Shown in pieces: positions 17,836 to 26,127 of a DNA stretch of 64,000 nucleotides. The notes under the pieces were generated by a model. The model saw only the letters and a list, made by a program, of their open reading frames with translations. It made no database searches and had not been told where the DNA came from. A program made the position numbers and the translations under genes. Source of the stretch: Bermanella sp036960565 (GTDB lineage: Bacteria; Pseudomonadota; Gammaproteobacteria; Pseudomonadales; Oceanobacteraceae); NCBI GenBank assembly GCA_036960565.1, contig JBALXQ010000015.1, positions 43,119 to 107,118 of the forward strand, read 5' to 3'. Positions within the stretch are counted from its first letter, which is position 1. Each line of letters starts with the position of its first letter.

Positions 17836-18958
17836 ATTAAAGATTTTAGCCATAGATGATGAACCCTGGAATTTGGAGATACTGCAGCATTATCTCCAAG
17901 ATACTTATGAACTGGTATTGGCCAATAATGGTGAGCAAGGTTTGTTGGTATTGGCAGGCCAGGACGATATAGAACTGGTTTTACTGGATGTGAGCATGCC
18001 GGGTATGGATGGCTATGAAGTATGCAAAAAAATTCGTGAAAATAGCGAATGGTCTCAGGTCCCAGTTGTATTTATTTCTGCACGAGGAACAGTGGAAGAA
18101 CGCATGCAGGGGTATCAATCTGGTGGCGACGATTATCTCGTTAAACCTTTTGAATGTGATGAATTACTGGCGAAGATACAGGTGATTGTTAAGTACAAGG
18201 AAGAAAAAAAAGATCTGAAAGAAAACTATAAGTTGGCCTCTGATGTGGCAATGGAGGCTATGACTAATTCTCAGGAAATAGGTCTGGCATTGGAATTCTC
18301 CAAGGAAACTTATGCCATAAAAAATGAATCAGATTTAATGGACTTATTTGTCAATAGCTTAAAGAGCTTTGGCTTAAACGCCATTATCCGTTTAAAAATA
18401 AGCGATTTTTACCAATGGCACCAGTGTATTGGTCAGCCCTCTCCGTTGGAGAAAGGCTTGGTAGATATTTTATCAAAAAAAGATCGGATTTTTAGTTTTG
18501 AGCATAGGACCCAATTCAATTTTGATCGCATTAGTTTATTGGTAAAAAATATGCCTGTGGACGATGAACACAAATACGGTCGTTATAAGGATTTATTGCC
18601 TTTTTTTCTTGATGCTACTAACGCCTGTATGGAATCCATAGAAGACAGAAAAACCATTACTGAAAACGATCAAATAAAATCCACCATCTTGATTGTTAAC
18701 GAAGCATTAGATGAAGAACGTAAACTCATTAATGAGAGCCAAACTATTCTTAATCGAATATTAGAAGACTTAAACCATACCGTAGAAGACGAATTACCCA
18801 CGCTAGGCTTGGATGCCGATCAGGAGAAGTTTTTAATTCAACTGATCGAAAGAAAAATTATTGAGGCTTCCGTGGCTGCCGACATCAGCAATAAATCCGA
18901 TGATCTGTTAGATCGTGTGAGTAAGACTTTGGGGAGCTTGATTCACAAGGCTGAGTAG
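17825..18958 (+). CDS. Response regulator with long helical/GAF-like C-terminal region
   Basis: A 377-residue protein from ATG 17825 (MSDKLKILAIDDEP). The N-terminal receiver is complete: D11/D12, phosphoacceptor D55 in LLDVSMPGMDGYEV, S85 region and K107 in LVKPFE. Residues about 125-377 form no DNA-binding, GGDEF or EAL domain; they include a mixed alpha/beta part (LMDLFVNSLKSFGLNAIIRLKI) and a long C-terminal helix. It starts inside the upstream kinase gene, so it is its cognate partner. Output is probably protein-protein contact. Confidence 0.88.
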   Translation: MSDKLKILAIDDEPWNLEILQHYLQDTYELVLANNGEQGLLVLAGQDDIELVLLDVSMPGMDGYEVCKKIRENSEWSQVPVVFISARGTVEERMQGYQSGGDDYLVKPFECDELLAKIQVIVKYKEEKKDLKENYKLASDVAMEAMTNSQEIGLALEFSKETYAIKNESDLMDLFVNSLKSFGLNAIIRLKISDFYQWHQCIGQPSPLEKGLVDILSKKDRIFSFEHRTQFNFDRISLLVKNMPVDDEHKYGRYKDLLPFFLDATNACMESIEDRKTITENDQIKSTILIVNEALDEERKLINESQTILNRILEDLNHTVEDELPTLGLDADQEKFLIQLIERKIIEASVAADISNKSDDLLDRVSKTLGSLIHKAE

Positions 18959-19148
18959 CTTCAGGTTGAATAAAGCCTGTGATTTACTAGATGGGTATTA
19001 TTATATGAGGAATTTAACTCCAGTTATTTAGGCGGTAGTTTCAGAGCTACATAGATTGCGGTGATCAAATAAGCTTAATACTTTGCTTAAAAATAAATGG
19101 CAGCCCAAATGCATGAACAGCCATTAGAATATTTAAACTAGCTCTAAC

Positions 19149-20042
19149 TTATTCAACTGCGCCTTCTATTTTTCCATGTAGATGGGACTGGTTTTTAGAA
19201 TGAACTAATACTGAGCTTTCTTTTCCTTGAGTGTGAATAGTTAACATTCCCTGTCCTGGTAGAAAAAACGGCGATTTAAACTGGAATACACCTTTTTGTG
19301 GTGGCGAGCTTTGTTGATTGTTCAATTGCGCATAGGCTTTTGAAACTAGGTAAATGCCATGAATAATGGGGCGTTTAAAACCAAACAGCTTGGCAGTAAA
19401 ACGAGATAAGTGAATAGGGTTGTAATCCCCTGATAGTTGAGCGTAGCGTTTACCTGCGTGTTGGTTGAGAGTAATGTCGGAATCGAGTGATGGCACAGAG
19501 GTCTGATTCACCTGATTGAAATCACATAACACCGGCAAACCTTCACGGCTTTCTACTTTAATGGCTCGGGCTAGATAGGTATTGGTGATCTTTAGAAACG
19601 CCGTTTTCTGCTGATTATAAAACTCAGTTTCAATATCAAACACCAACCCTTTTTTGCTATGCCTCTGGTTCATAATAGACATTAAAATATAATTACCAGA
19701 TTGTGATTCCTGCCAATCTTCGGTTACCAATGCTCGTTGTTGTTCAAAGCACACCCCCAGATGCACCAACCCGGCTGGGCTTAATGGAAACCGAGTCTGG
19801 GTTAGTAGCAATAGCTGACTAGTTTGTGTGGCCAGATAAAAAAAGGGTGCCGGTATTTTATTATTTTCTTTAAAACCAAAACTTTCCAAGTACCGGCTAA
19901 ATTGCCCTGTGTTAATAGCAAAGTCGCTGACCTTCAAGGTTAACTCAGGCAAAGATGTTAACTGCTTTTGGTTGCGTTTAAAAACTGCCTTACTATACAA
20001 ATTCAGCAAAGAGGGCAGGGCCTGGAAAGATTGGGTAATCAT
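19149..20042 (-). CDS. MaoC-like hotdog-fold hydratase/dehydratase
   Basis: A 297-residue protein whose C-terminal half contains the R-hydratase motif YAQLSGDYNPIHLS...FGFKRPIIHGIYLVSKAY, with Asp and His of the catalytic pair (D in SGDYNPIH, H in the same segment). The N-terminal half is a second, degenerate hotdog domain, as in large MaoC proteins. Such enzymes hydrate 2-enoyl-CoA thioesters. It follows an AhpD-like gene by 12 bases, so the two share a transcript. No PHA or beta-oxidation genes are beside it. Confidence 0.85.
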   Translation of the reverse strand: MITQSFQALPSLLNLYSKAVFKRNQKQLTSLPELTLKVSDFAINTGQFSRYLESFGFKENNKIPAPFFYLATQTSQLLLLTQTRFPLSPAGLVHLGVCFEQQRALVTEDWQESQSGNYILMSIMNQRHSKKGLVFDIETEFYNQQKTAFLKITNTYLARAIKVESREGLPVLCDFNQVNQTSVPSLDSDITLNQHAGKRYAQLSGDYNPIHLSRFTAKLFGFKRPIIHGIYLVSKAYAQLNNQQSSPPQKGVFQFKSPFFLPGQGMLTIHTQGKESSVLVHSKNQSHLHGKIEGAVE

Positions 20043-20054
20043 AGTGTTGCTCCT

Positions 20055-20630
20055 TTAAGCTGGTACAGAATCGTTTTTCGAAATTGAAGCTGGAAACGCC
20101 GGAGCAAAGGGTTCGTTTTGTATCTTGCAGGCATTCACTACGAAGCTCACCGCGTGATATAAACCGGCTAACATGACTAGCTCGATTAATTGATCCTCTG
20201 CAAACTTCTCGGCCAGCTTGCCCCATAATTTATCGGATACCTGATTGTCAGTGTGTAACTGATTAACGAGTGCAATGATGAGGTTTTGGCCTTGATCCCA
20301 TAAAGCTGAGTCTGAATATTCTTGGGTCGTGTCATTAATTTGATCCTGGCTAAAGCCTGCTTTCTTAGCAAAGGCAGCCACATGCACCCCCCATTCATAT
20401 TCAGCCTTACACAAGCCGCAAGCTCGCAATATTACTAACTCTCTTTGCGCCACTGTAATGCTGCCCTTATCTAATAGGCCGCCCATCACCATACGGTGCA
20501 ATACCCGTGGGTTGTGGGCCATCGTGCGAAATATCGATAACGGTGGCATACCGGGAGGCATGACAGTGTTGAAGTCGGCAGTGATTTCTTCACTGTAGGG
20601 TGCGTTAATTGGGTTGATGCGTGCTTTCAT
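20055..20630 (-). CDS. Carboxymuconolactone decarboxylase/AhpD-like protein
   Basis: A 191-residue CMD-family protein: RELVILRACGLCKAEYEWGVHVAAFAKKAGF carries the family E-Y-E-W-x-V-H motif and a CxxC-like pair (C-G-L-C). LVNQLHTDNQVSDKLW and LIELVMLAGLYHAVSF follow as expected. Members act as gamma-lactone decarboxylases or thiol peroxidase-type antioxidants; many are uncharacterised. It is divergent from an HxlR gene with two inverted repeats between them, which points to induction by a reactive compound. Confidence 0.87.
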   Translation of the reverse strand: MKARINPINAPYSEEITADFNTVMPPGMPPLSIFRTMAHNPRVLHRMVMGGLLDKGSITVAQRELVILRACGLCKAEYEWGVHVAAFAKKAGFSQDQINDTTQEYSDSALWDQGQNLIIALVNQLHTDNQVSDKLWGKLAEKFAEDQLIELVMLAGLYHAVSFVVNACKIQNEPFAPAFPASISKNDSVPA

Positions 20631-20667
20631 GATTACATTCTCCAGGGGTTAACGATTGATTCTTACT

Positions 20668-20720
20668 CTGCTACAATATTTGTAGCAGCCAAAACACCAT
20701 ACCGCTACAAAAAGTGTAGC
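20668..20720. promoter_or_regulatory. Two HxlR operators with GCTACA/TGTAGC arms
   Basis: Site 1 has arms CTGCTACAA and TTGTAGCAG around TAT (20668-20688), a perfect 9-base inverted repeat. Site 2 has arms GCTACA and TGTAGC around AAAAG (20704-20720). Both lie between the divergent AhpD-like and HxlR genes. The centres are 34 bases apart. Confidence 0.75.
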
Positions 20721-20758
20721 GCAAGTATTTATCAGTTTAAGTTAATGTGGAAAAAGAC

Positions 20759-21058
20759 ATGAGTAATAGCACTAGCTCAAGACCCATAATGCAGTTGATC
20801 GATATTCTCGGTAAGAAATGGGTACTTAGAATCTTGTGGGAATTGAACGACGGTGCCTGCACCTTTCGCCAGTTGCAAAGCCGCTGTGGAGACTTATCGC
20901 CTACCATCATCAATACCCGTATAAAAGATTTGTGTGCCGCCAGATTTGTACTTAAAACAGCGGACTCGGGTTACGCCTTAACGGCGCAGGGTGAGGAATT
21001 AATAGAGCTGTTCCTTCCGTTAAATGACTTTGCCACGCGCTGGATGAGTGACGACTAA
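20759..21058 (+). CDS. HxlR-family transcriptional regulator
   Basis: 99 residues from ATG 20759 (in-frame GTG 20747 is an alternative). It contains IDILGKKWVLRILWEL, FRQLQSRCGDLSPTIINTRIKDL and VLKTADSGYALTAQGEEL, a complete minimal HxlR domain. The family Cys before the wing helix is absent at the N-terminus, but C28-region and R-C-G cysteines are present. It most likely autoregulates and represses the divergent AhpD-like/MaoC operon through the GCTACA/TGTAGC sites. Confidence 0.9.
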   Translation: MSNSTSSRPIMQLIDILGKKWVLRILWELNDGACTFRQLQSRCGDLSPTIINTRIKDLCAARFVLKTADSGYALTAQGEELIELFLPLNDFATRWMSDD

Positions 21059-21109
21059 TTTGATCGGATAGGTTTTATGATCATTTGATAGGCTGGACGG
21101 CGCTAATTT

Positions 21110-21373
21110 TTATTTTGGTGCCAGTCCCATGTCATCTAGGCGCATTAATATTTCAATCTTTTGAGTGCGGGCCACTTCTTGCCAATGCAAGTCTTCCCTA
21201 GCGCCAATGATGGCGTAAATAGAATTAAGCCCAGTGCCCTTAACGTGTAATTTTAGCTGGCGATATAATTCAAACGGATCGCACTGCATAAATTCTTCAA
21301 CATCATTAATATTTACCTTGGCCAGAATCTCTTCGCTCTTGGGGCCAAAACCTTTTAGATCACGCAGTCTCAT
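21110..21373 (-). CDS. TfoX C-terminal domain-like protein
   Basis: An 87-residue protein starting RLRDLKGFGPKSEEILAKVNI, a helix-hairpin-helix-like stretch, then VEEFMQCDPFELYRQLK and LNSIYAIIGAREDLHWQEV. This is the layout of the TfoX/Sxy C-terminal domain, found alone in many Gammaproteobacteria. Sxy/TfoX with both domains is a competence co-activator of CRP; the stand-alone C-terminal domain has no established role. A striking palindrome lies in its upstream region. Confidence 0.8.
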   Translation of the reverse strand: MRLRDLKGFGPKSEEILAKVNINDVEEFMQCDPFELYRQLKLHVKGTGLNSIYAIIGAREDLHWQEVARTQKIEILMRLDDMGLAPK

Positions 21374-21441
21374 AAATGTTTTTCACATATTTTAATTTTG
21401 GCGCCAGTGTAATCCCAGTTTGGGAAGTTGGCAATCGCCAC

Positions 21442-21506
21442 TTATGCAGCCATTTTTGTTAGTGTACATATAGGAAATAATTTTATTTCCTATATGTTTA
21501 TGCAGC
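21442..21506. repeat. Palindrome flanked by 9-base direct repeats
   Basis: A perfect 30-base palindrome (21467-21496, arms CATATAGGAAATAA and TTATTTCCTATATG with a TT centre) lies inside two identical 9-mers TTATGCAGC (21442-21450 and 21498-21506). The arrangement looks like a small insert of 47 bases with a target-site duplication. It could equally be an operator. There is no T run, so an intrinsic terminator is unlikely. Confidence 0.7.
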
Positions 21507-21589
21507 TAATTATTTAAATAATAAAGAATGTTTTTTTATTTTAGAGACCAACCTACGGCTAAACCCAAAAGCAAAATGATTGGCCAAAA

Positions 21590-22294
21590 TTACTGCTTGT
21601 ATTTAGCCAGTATCTTATCCACTTCTCCACTGTTGTATATGGCTTGCAAAGCATCTTGTAGTTTAGAAATAGTTGTCGCAGGTACCGCTGGATTACAAGC
21701 TAGAGCCCGCAAGGTGGTGAAATATACTAGGGCTTCTTTAATATTGGTTATATTGGCCTTCTTGATAAAATAGGGTGCCGATAATGTATCTGCTGCCCAT
21801 AAGTCGATACGTTCGAATGAAAGTTTATTGGCATTAACCGAATCTTTGGAGACGGAAGTCACTTTAAAACCCTGACCGGTTAAATACTCTTCAACGGCAC
21901 TGCCCCGGTAGGTGCCAATTTTTAACTTGAGAGCATCGGTTAATGTTCTTACCTGATGGTCGCCAGAGTCATTTGCATAAAAGGCTGTCTGGGTGATCAG
22001 CACCGGGCTAATCCAGTTAAATAAAACTTCACGCTCTTGAGAGCGTTGAATGGGAAATATACAGGCGCTTTCAGATTTAGCGGTTTCATAGGCCCGCTTC
22101 CAAGGGAACATTTTTATCTGGTAGGAAATGTTTGCTTGTTTAAAAAGTGCCTTAATAATATCGACACTGGCGCCGGTTATCTTGCCCCCTTCGCGATAAG
22201 CATAAGGAGGTAGCTCTTCGGTAATGAGTTTAAGGGGCGCGCCATGGCAGATTGGCAGAACAATGAGTGATAAAAATAATACCAGTGTTTTCAT
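21590..22294 (-). CDS. Periplasmic solute-binding protein (SBP_bac_3 type)
   Basis: A 234-residue protein with a signal peptide (LVLFLSLIVLPICHGAP). Features are ITEELPPYAYREGGKITGASVDIIKALF, FPWKRAYETAKSESACIFPI, FNWISPVL and IGTYRGSAVEEYL. The short form and PWKR-A variant place it near the protein at 50945. A good ribosome site (GGAGAGCC) precedes the start, 12 bases after the family-1 binding-protein gene, so both are co-expressed. Again no permease or ATPase. Confidence 0.86.
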   Translation of the reverse strand: MKTLVLFLSLIVLPICHGAPLKLITEELPPYAYREGGKITGASVDIIKALFKQANISYQIKMFPWKRAYETAKSESACIFPIQRSQEREVLFNWISPVLITQTAFYANDSGDHQVRTLTDALKLKIGTYRGSAVEEYLTGQGFKVTSVSKDSVNANKLSFERIDLWAADTLSAPYFIKKANITNIKEALVYFTTLRALACNPAVPATTISKLQDALQAIYNSGEVDKILAKYKQ

Positions 22295-22306
22295 AATGGC
22301 TCTCCT

Positions 22307-24001
22307 TTATTTCCAGGCTTTCAGTGAATCTTGATAGCTCTGGGTTTTGCCCTGAGGTTTCTCATTGGCCAGTTTTGCTTTGGGTGACCCCGGTTGTGAT
22401 AACCAGAAAGATTCTGCTTTAGGTGTGTTTAGTTTTGGCTGGCATCTAGCCTGGCCTATATCCGCGACTTTTTGCAGGCGCTCATCCATTTCTTTGGCCA
22501 TCTTATCCATGGCCTGCTTAGCCGACATTTTTTTATTGGCTGCTAACGCTGCGTTTTTCCACCATAAGTCGGACAGTGCCGGATAATCGGGAACATTGGT
22601 GCCGGTGGGTGTCCAGGCCTTACGGGCAGGGCTGCGATAAAATTCGATGAGACCACCATACTGGTGAGCCACTTCGCTCATCTTTTGAGAATTAATATCC
22701 GACTCTCTAATGGGCGTGAGCCCCACCATCATTTTTTTCAGTGATACCGTTTTTGACACCACAAACTGTGCGTACAACCAAGCTGCCTTGCGTCGTTTAA
22801 GAGGGGTGCTGGATAACATGGTCCAGGAACCGGCATCTTGATAACCCAGCTTCATGCCGTCTTGCCAATAGGGGCCTCTAGGGCTAGGGGCCATACGCCA
22901 CTTGGGTGTGCCGTCACTTTCGGTCACCGCCAGTTTAGGGTCGGTTAATGCAGCGGTGAAGGCGGTGTACCAAAATATTTGCTGGGCAATCTGGCCTTTA
23001 CCCGGCCAAGCCCCAGCTTCGGAAAAATTCATGGCACGCGCATCGGGAGGCGCATACTTGTCTAGCCATTCTGAAAATTTACGCAGTGAATACACCGCCG
23101 CAGGAGAATTAAGTGCGCCCCCACGGGAGACGCTGGCCCCTACAGGGTGACAGTCTTTAACGCGAATGCCCCACTCATCTACTGGCAACCCATTAGGGAT
23201 ACCCTTATCTCCAGCTCCTGCCATAGATAACCAGGCATCCGAAAAACGCCAGCCCAGCGATGGATCCATTTTTCCATAATCCATGTGGCCATATACTTTA
23301 ACGCCGTCTATCTCTTTCACATGCACCGAGAAAAATTCTGCAATGTCTTCATAGGCGGACCAGTTAACTGGCACGTCTAGCTGGTAGCCATAAATCTGTT
23401 TGAATTTTTTCTTAAGGCTTGGGCGGCTAAACCAATCTTGGCGATACCAATAAAGATTGGCAAACTGCTGGTCGGGTAATTGGTAGAGCTTTCCATCTGG
23501 CCCGGTGGTGAAACTGGTGCCAATAAAGTCTTTGATATCCAGTGTGGGAAGGGTGACGTCCTTGCCTTCTCCTTTCATAAAATCGTCTAGCGCCACCACT
23601 TTTCCTGAACGGTAATGGGTGCCGATTAAATCACTGTCGTTGATATACATGTCATAGATGTTGTAACCCAGATCCATCTGCGTTTTGATTTTTTTGACTA
23701 CATCATCTTCACCTGTAATTTCATGAACCACTTTAATGCCGGTTATATCGGTAAATGCCTTGGTTAATACATTGGCTTCGTACCAGTGGGTATCGATGCG
23801 TTCGGATACCACCCGAATGGTAATGTCTTGATAAGGTTTTGCAGCCTTAATAAACCAGTCCATTTCTTTAACTTGCTGATCTTTACTCAGAGTGGAGTCT
23901 TTAAATTCTTTATTTATCCATGATTTTGCTTCAGCTGGCCCGCCATAAAGATTAAGGCAGTGAAAGAGAAAAAGAGTGAATAAAAGGAGTTTAATCGGCA
24001 T
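22307..24001 (-). CDS. Family 1 extracellular solute-binding protein (ABC type), orphan
   Basis: A 564-residue secreted protein with a signal peptide (LLLFTLFLFHCLNLYGG). Readable segments are WYEANVLTKAFTDITGIKVVHE, YNIYDMYINDSDLIGTHYRSG, DQQFANLYWYRQDWF and PDWRWSG-type carbohydrate-binding regions such as GYQDAGSWTML. Its length and C-terminal extension resemble the large family-1 proteins of glycerol/polyol ABC systems (GlpV-like), though that is only a resemblance. The permeases and ATPase of such operons are missing here, and it shares a transcript with an SBP_bac_3 protein instead. Confidence 0.82.
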   Translation of the reverse strand: MPIKLLLFTLFLFHCLNLYGGPAEAKSWINKEFKDSTLSKDQQVKEMDWFIKAAKPYQDITIRVVSERIDTHWYEANVLTKAFTDITGIKVVHEITGEDDVVKKIKTQMDLGYNIYDMYINDSDLIGTHYRSGKVVALDDFMKGEGKDVTLPTLDIKDFIGTSFTTGPDGKLYQLPDQQFANLYWYRQDWFSRPSLKKKFKQIYGYQLDVPVNWSAYEDIAEFFSVHVKEIDGVKVYGHMDYGKMDPSLGWRFSDAWLSMAGAGDKGIPNGLPVDEWGIRVKDCHPVGASVSRGGALNSPAAVYSLRKFSEWLDKYAPPDARAMNFSEAGAWPGKGQIAQQIFWYTAFTAALTDPKLAVTESDGTPKWRMAPSPRGPYWQDGMKLGYQDAGSWTMLSSTPLKRRKAAWLYAQFVVSKTVSLKKMMVGLTPIRESDINSQKMSEVAHQYGGLIEFYRSPARKAWTPTGTNVPDYPALSDLWWKNAALAANKKMSAKQAMDKMAKEMDERLQKVADIGQARCQPKLNTPKAESFWLSQPGSPKAKLANEKPQGKTQSYQDSLKAWK

Positions 24002-24216
24002 TGCACACTTCCTTTTTAAAGTTACTTATGAATGTAGTTCATATCGGTCACTCTCAGCTTGAGTTCTTAGGCGTAATGAGACTATTAACGCGGATTGCTT
24101 ATAAGAGAACCTTATTTCCACTAAAACGCTTAAAATTGGGCTTCCATTGTTTGAAAAAGAGCGGCTTGACCCCTAGGGTTAGTGTGTGGCTTTAACAGAT
24201 TGATATAGGGTAGAGC

Positions 24217-24519
24217 ATGGCAAAAATTTGCGTTGAACTTGACCAAGCAAGGCTAACTGTTTTCATCGTGGGTCGGTTTGATTATGACATTGTTGATGAT
24301 TTTAGAGACAGCTATACCAGTCTTTTCGATAGTGACGTAAATATTTCTCTGGACCTTTCTCAAACAGATCATATAGACAGTTCGGCATTGGGCATGATTT
24401 TGAATATGAAAAGCCACCTAAAAAAAGAGGATCAAGCCATTGAAATAAAAAACTGTAAACCCAATTTAATGAAGCTATTTTCCATGGCCCATTTTGAGCG
24501 AAAGTTTAAATTTGTTTGA
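24217..24519 (+). CDS. STAS-domain protein (anti-anti-sigma type)
   Basis: A 100-residue single STAS domain: LTVFIVGRFDYDIVDDF, NISLDLSQTDHIDSSALGMILNMK, and IEIKNCKPNLMKLFSMAHFERKF. The D-S-S-A-L-G-M motif contains the serine that partner kinases phosphorylate in SpoIIAA-like proteins. No anti-sigma kinase or PP2C phosphatase gene lies next to it; the nearest signalling gene is the PAS-GGDEF cyclase 170 bases on. Role is therefore a partner-switch component of unknown target. Confidence 0.88.
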   Translation: MAKICVELDQARLTVFIVGRFDYDIVDDFRDSYTSLFDSDVNISLDLSQTDHIDSSALGMILNMKSHLKKEDQAIEIKNCKPNLMKLFSMAHFERKFKFV

Positions 24520-24692
24520 TGATGTAAACCTCTATATTTATTCCTATTAAAAAATTATTTTATAGAACATATTGGTATGAAACCTCCCTTCTAGCTGCGC
24601 CTGCATCTTGCACTATACTCAAATTACATAACCTTTAAGCACTCACTTATTTAGTACTTACCTATTAAAACTAGGTAGATAAAGAGGGTCAT

Positions 24693-25628
24693 ATGCGTTC
24701 GGACTCACCGCCTCAAATAAATGAATTAATTGTTCAGGCTCTGCAAGCCAGCTGTGATGGTTTTGGTGTGTATGATCAAAATGACATTATGGTGTTCTGT
24801 AATAAGACGGTTTCTCAAATTATGGGTTATGAAGGCGTTGGTGCCATCGGGCGTACTTTTGAAGAAAACCTGCGTAATTCTTATGCTACAGGTGCCGGAG
24901 TGAAGGCCGATGATGACGATGTGGAGGGGATGATAAAACGCGCAAAAGAAAGTATGAAAATTAAGGGCTTTAGTACGTTTGAAAGCGATACCGTCAGTGG
25001 CAAATGGAATCAGGTCTCGCGTTTGAAAACTACGGAAGGCTATACCTTTTTGTATTCTACCGACATTACCAAATTAAAAAGTACCGAAAATTCACTACGA
25101 GATGCACTTCGCTATGTGAAAAAACTGGCCGAGACCGACTCGCTTACCGGCATCAGTAATCGACGCCATTTTATGGAGTCGGGCAGGGTGGAATTTGAAC
25201 GCAGCACTCGTTATGGCCATGCTTTGGCCGTTTTATCTTTAGACATAGATCACTTTAAATCGGTTAACGACACGTATGGTCATCAGGCTGGGGATAGGGT
25301 TTTGGAGGCCATTTGCCGCTGTTGTCAAAAGGTGCTGCGCAATAGTGATATTTTTGGGCGGTTAGGGGGTGAGGAATTTTCAATATTGTTACCAGAGGCT
25401 GATGAAAAAGGGGCGCGAGAAACCGCCCAAAGAGTATTAAAAGCGGTGAGTGAGTTAAAGGTGAAGTATGAAGAAAAGGTGATTACCTTCACCACGTCCA
25501 TTGGCGTAGCGCAAATTTTTAAAAACTGTGAAGACCTGGAGATGCTCATGAAGCAAGCAGATGAGGCGCTCTATCAAGCTAAGCACAACGGCCGTAATCG
25601 CTTGGAAGTATGGCGTAAAGCATTGTAG
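24693..25628 (+). CDS. PAS-GGDEF diguanylate cyclase, soluble
   Basis: A 311-residue cytoplasmic protein. Residues 1-130 form a PAS domain (LQASCDGFGVYDQNDIMVFCNKTVS, VSRLKTTEGYTFLYSTDIT). A GGDEF domain follows: TDSLTGISNRRHF, DIDHFKSVNDTYGHQAGD, and RLGGEEFSILLPEAD with the inhibitory RNSD site five residues before GGEEF. It should make c-di-GMP in response to a PAS-bound cue. It lies after the STAS gene, possibly co-regulated. Confidence 0.93.
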   Translation: MRSDSPPQINELIVQALQASCDGFGVYDQNDIMVFCNKTVSQIMGYEGVGAIGRTFEENLRNSYATGAGVKADDDDVEGMIKRAKESMKIKGFSTFESDTVSGKWNQVSRLKTTEGYTFLYSTDITKLKSTENSLRDALRYVKKLAETDSLTGISNRRHFMESGRVEFERSTRYGHALAVLSLDIDHFKSVNDTYGHQAGDRVLEAICRCCQKVLRNSDIFGRLGGEEFSILLPEADEKGARETAQRVLKAVSELKVKYEEKVITFTTSIGVAQIFKNCEDLEMLMKQADEALYQAKHNGRNRLEVWRKAL

Positions 25629-25667
25629 TTTTTCTTCTGCTACAGATCTTAATGAGCGGAGCCTAAT

Positions 25668-26069
25668 ATGTTGTATCCCATGTTTGTCATGGTGTTATTA
25701 ACCTTGTTTGTAGGGCTGATAACAGTGAAGGCCCGGTTTATGAGTATAAAAAACCGTGAAATCAGCATGAAATATTACCAACTCATGCAGGGCGATAATA
25801 TCCCCAATGCCATTACCCTGAGTACCCGTTGCTTCAATAATATGTTTGAGGTGCCGGTTATGTTTTATGTGGCCGCCACCTTGTATCTAGTATTGGGTAT
25901 TGAAAGTACCACAGGTCTCGTTTTGGCTTGGGCTTTTGTCATTTTACGTGTTATTCAAGCCTTTATTCATCTTGGATATAACAATGTCATACATCGCCTG
26001 ATAGTGTTCTGGTTGGGTTTTTTTACCGCCATTTCTATCTGGGTAAACCTGTTGGTGCTGCACTCCTAA
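25668..26069 (+). CDS. MAPEG-family membrane protein
   Basis: A 133-residue protein with four hydrophobic helices. MSIKNREISMKYYQLMQ, LSTRCFNNMFEVPVMFYVAATL and HLGYNNVIHRLIVFWLGF match the MAPEG family motif E-x-P-x-F and the R-x-x-H-x-G-N-N region. Eukaryotic members are glutathione transferases or peroxidases of membrane lipids; bacterial ones are largely uncharacterised. It lies 58 bases upstream of a MarR gene, with a -10-like TATACT in between, so it is likely a separate unit. Confidence 0.88.
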   Translation: MLYPMFVMVLLTLFVGLITVKARFMSIKNREISMKYYQLMQGDNIPNAITLSTRCFNNMFEVPVMFYVAATLYLVLGIESTTGLVLAWAFVILRVIQAFIHLGYNNVIHRLIVFWLGFFTAISIWVNLLVLHS

Positions 26070-26102
26070 CTTTTCTCCATATACTGTTAAACTTGCCATC
26101 CA

Positions 26103-26114
26103 ATGCGTATGCAT
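26103..26114. promoter_or_regulatory. MarR-associated 12-mer, copy 1
   Basis: The sequence ATGCGTATGCAT overlaps the first possible start codon of the MarR gene (26113). It is the exact reverse complement of copy 2 and one of three copies of ATGCRTAYGCAT in 600 bases. Its place just after a -10-like TATACT (26080-26085) suits repression of the MarR gene. Confidence 0.65.
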
Positions 26115-26127
26115 GTATCTTGTCATC

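Noticed and set aside
24001..24195. Small plus-strand open frame between the family-1 binding protein and STAS genes
   Set aside because: It has no ribosome site or family features, and overlaps the promoter region of both flanking genes.
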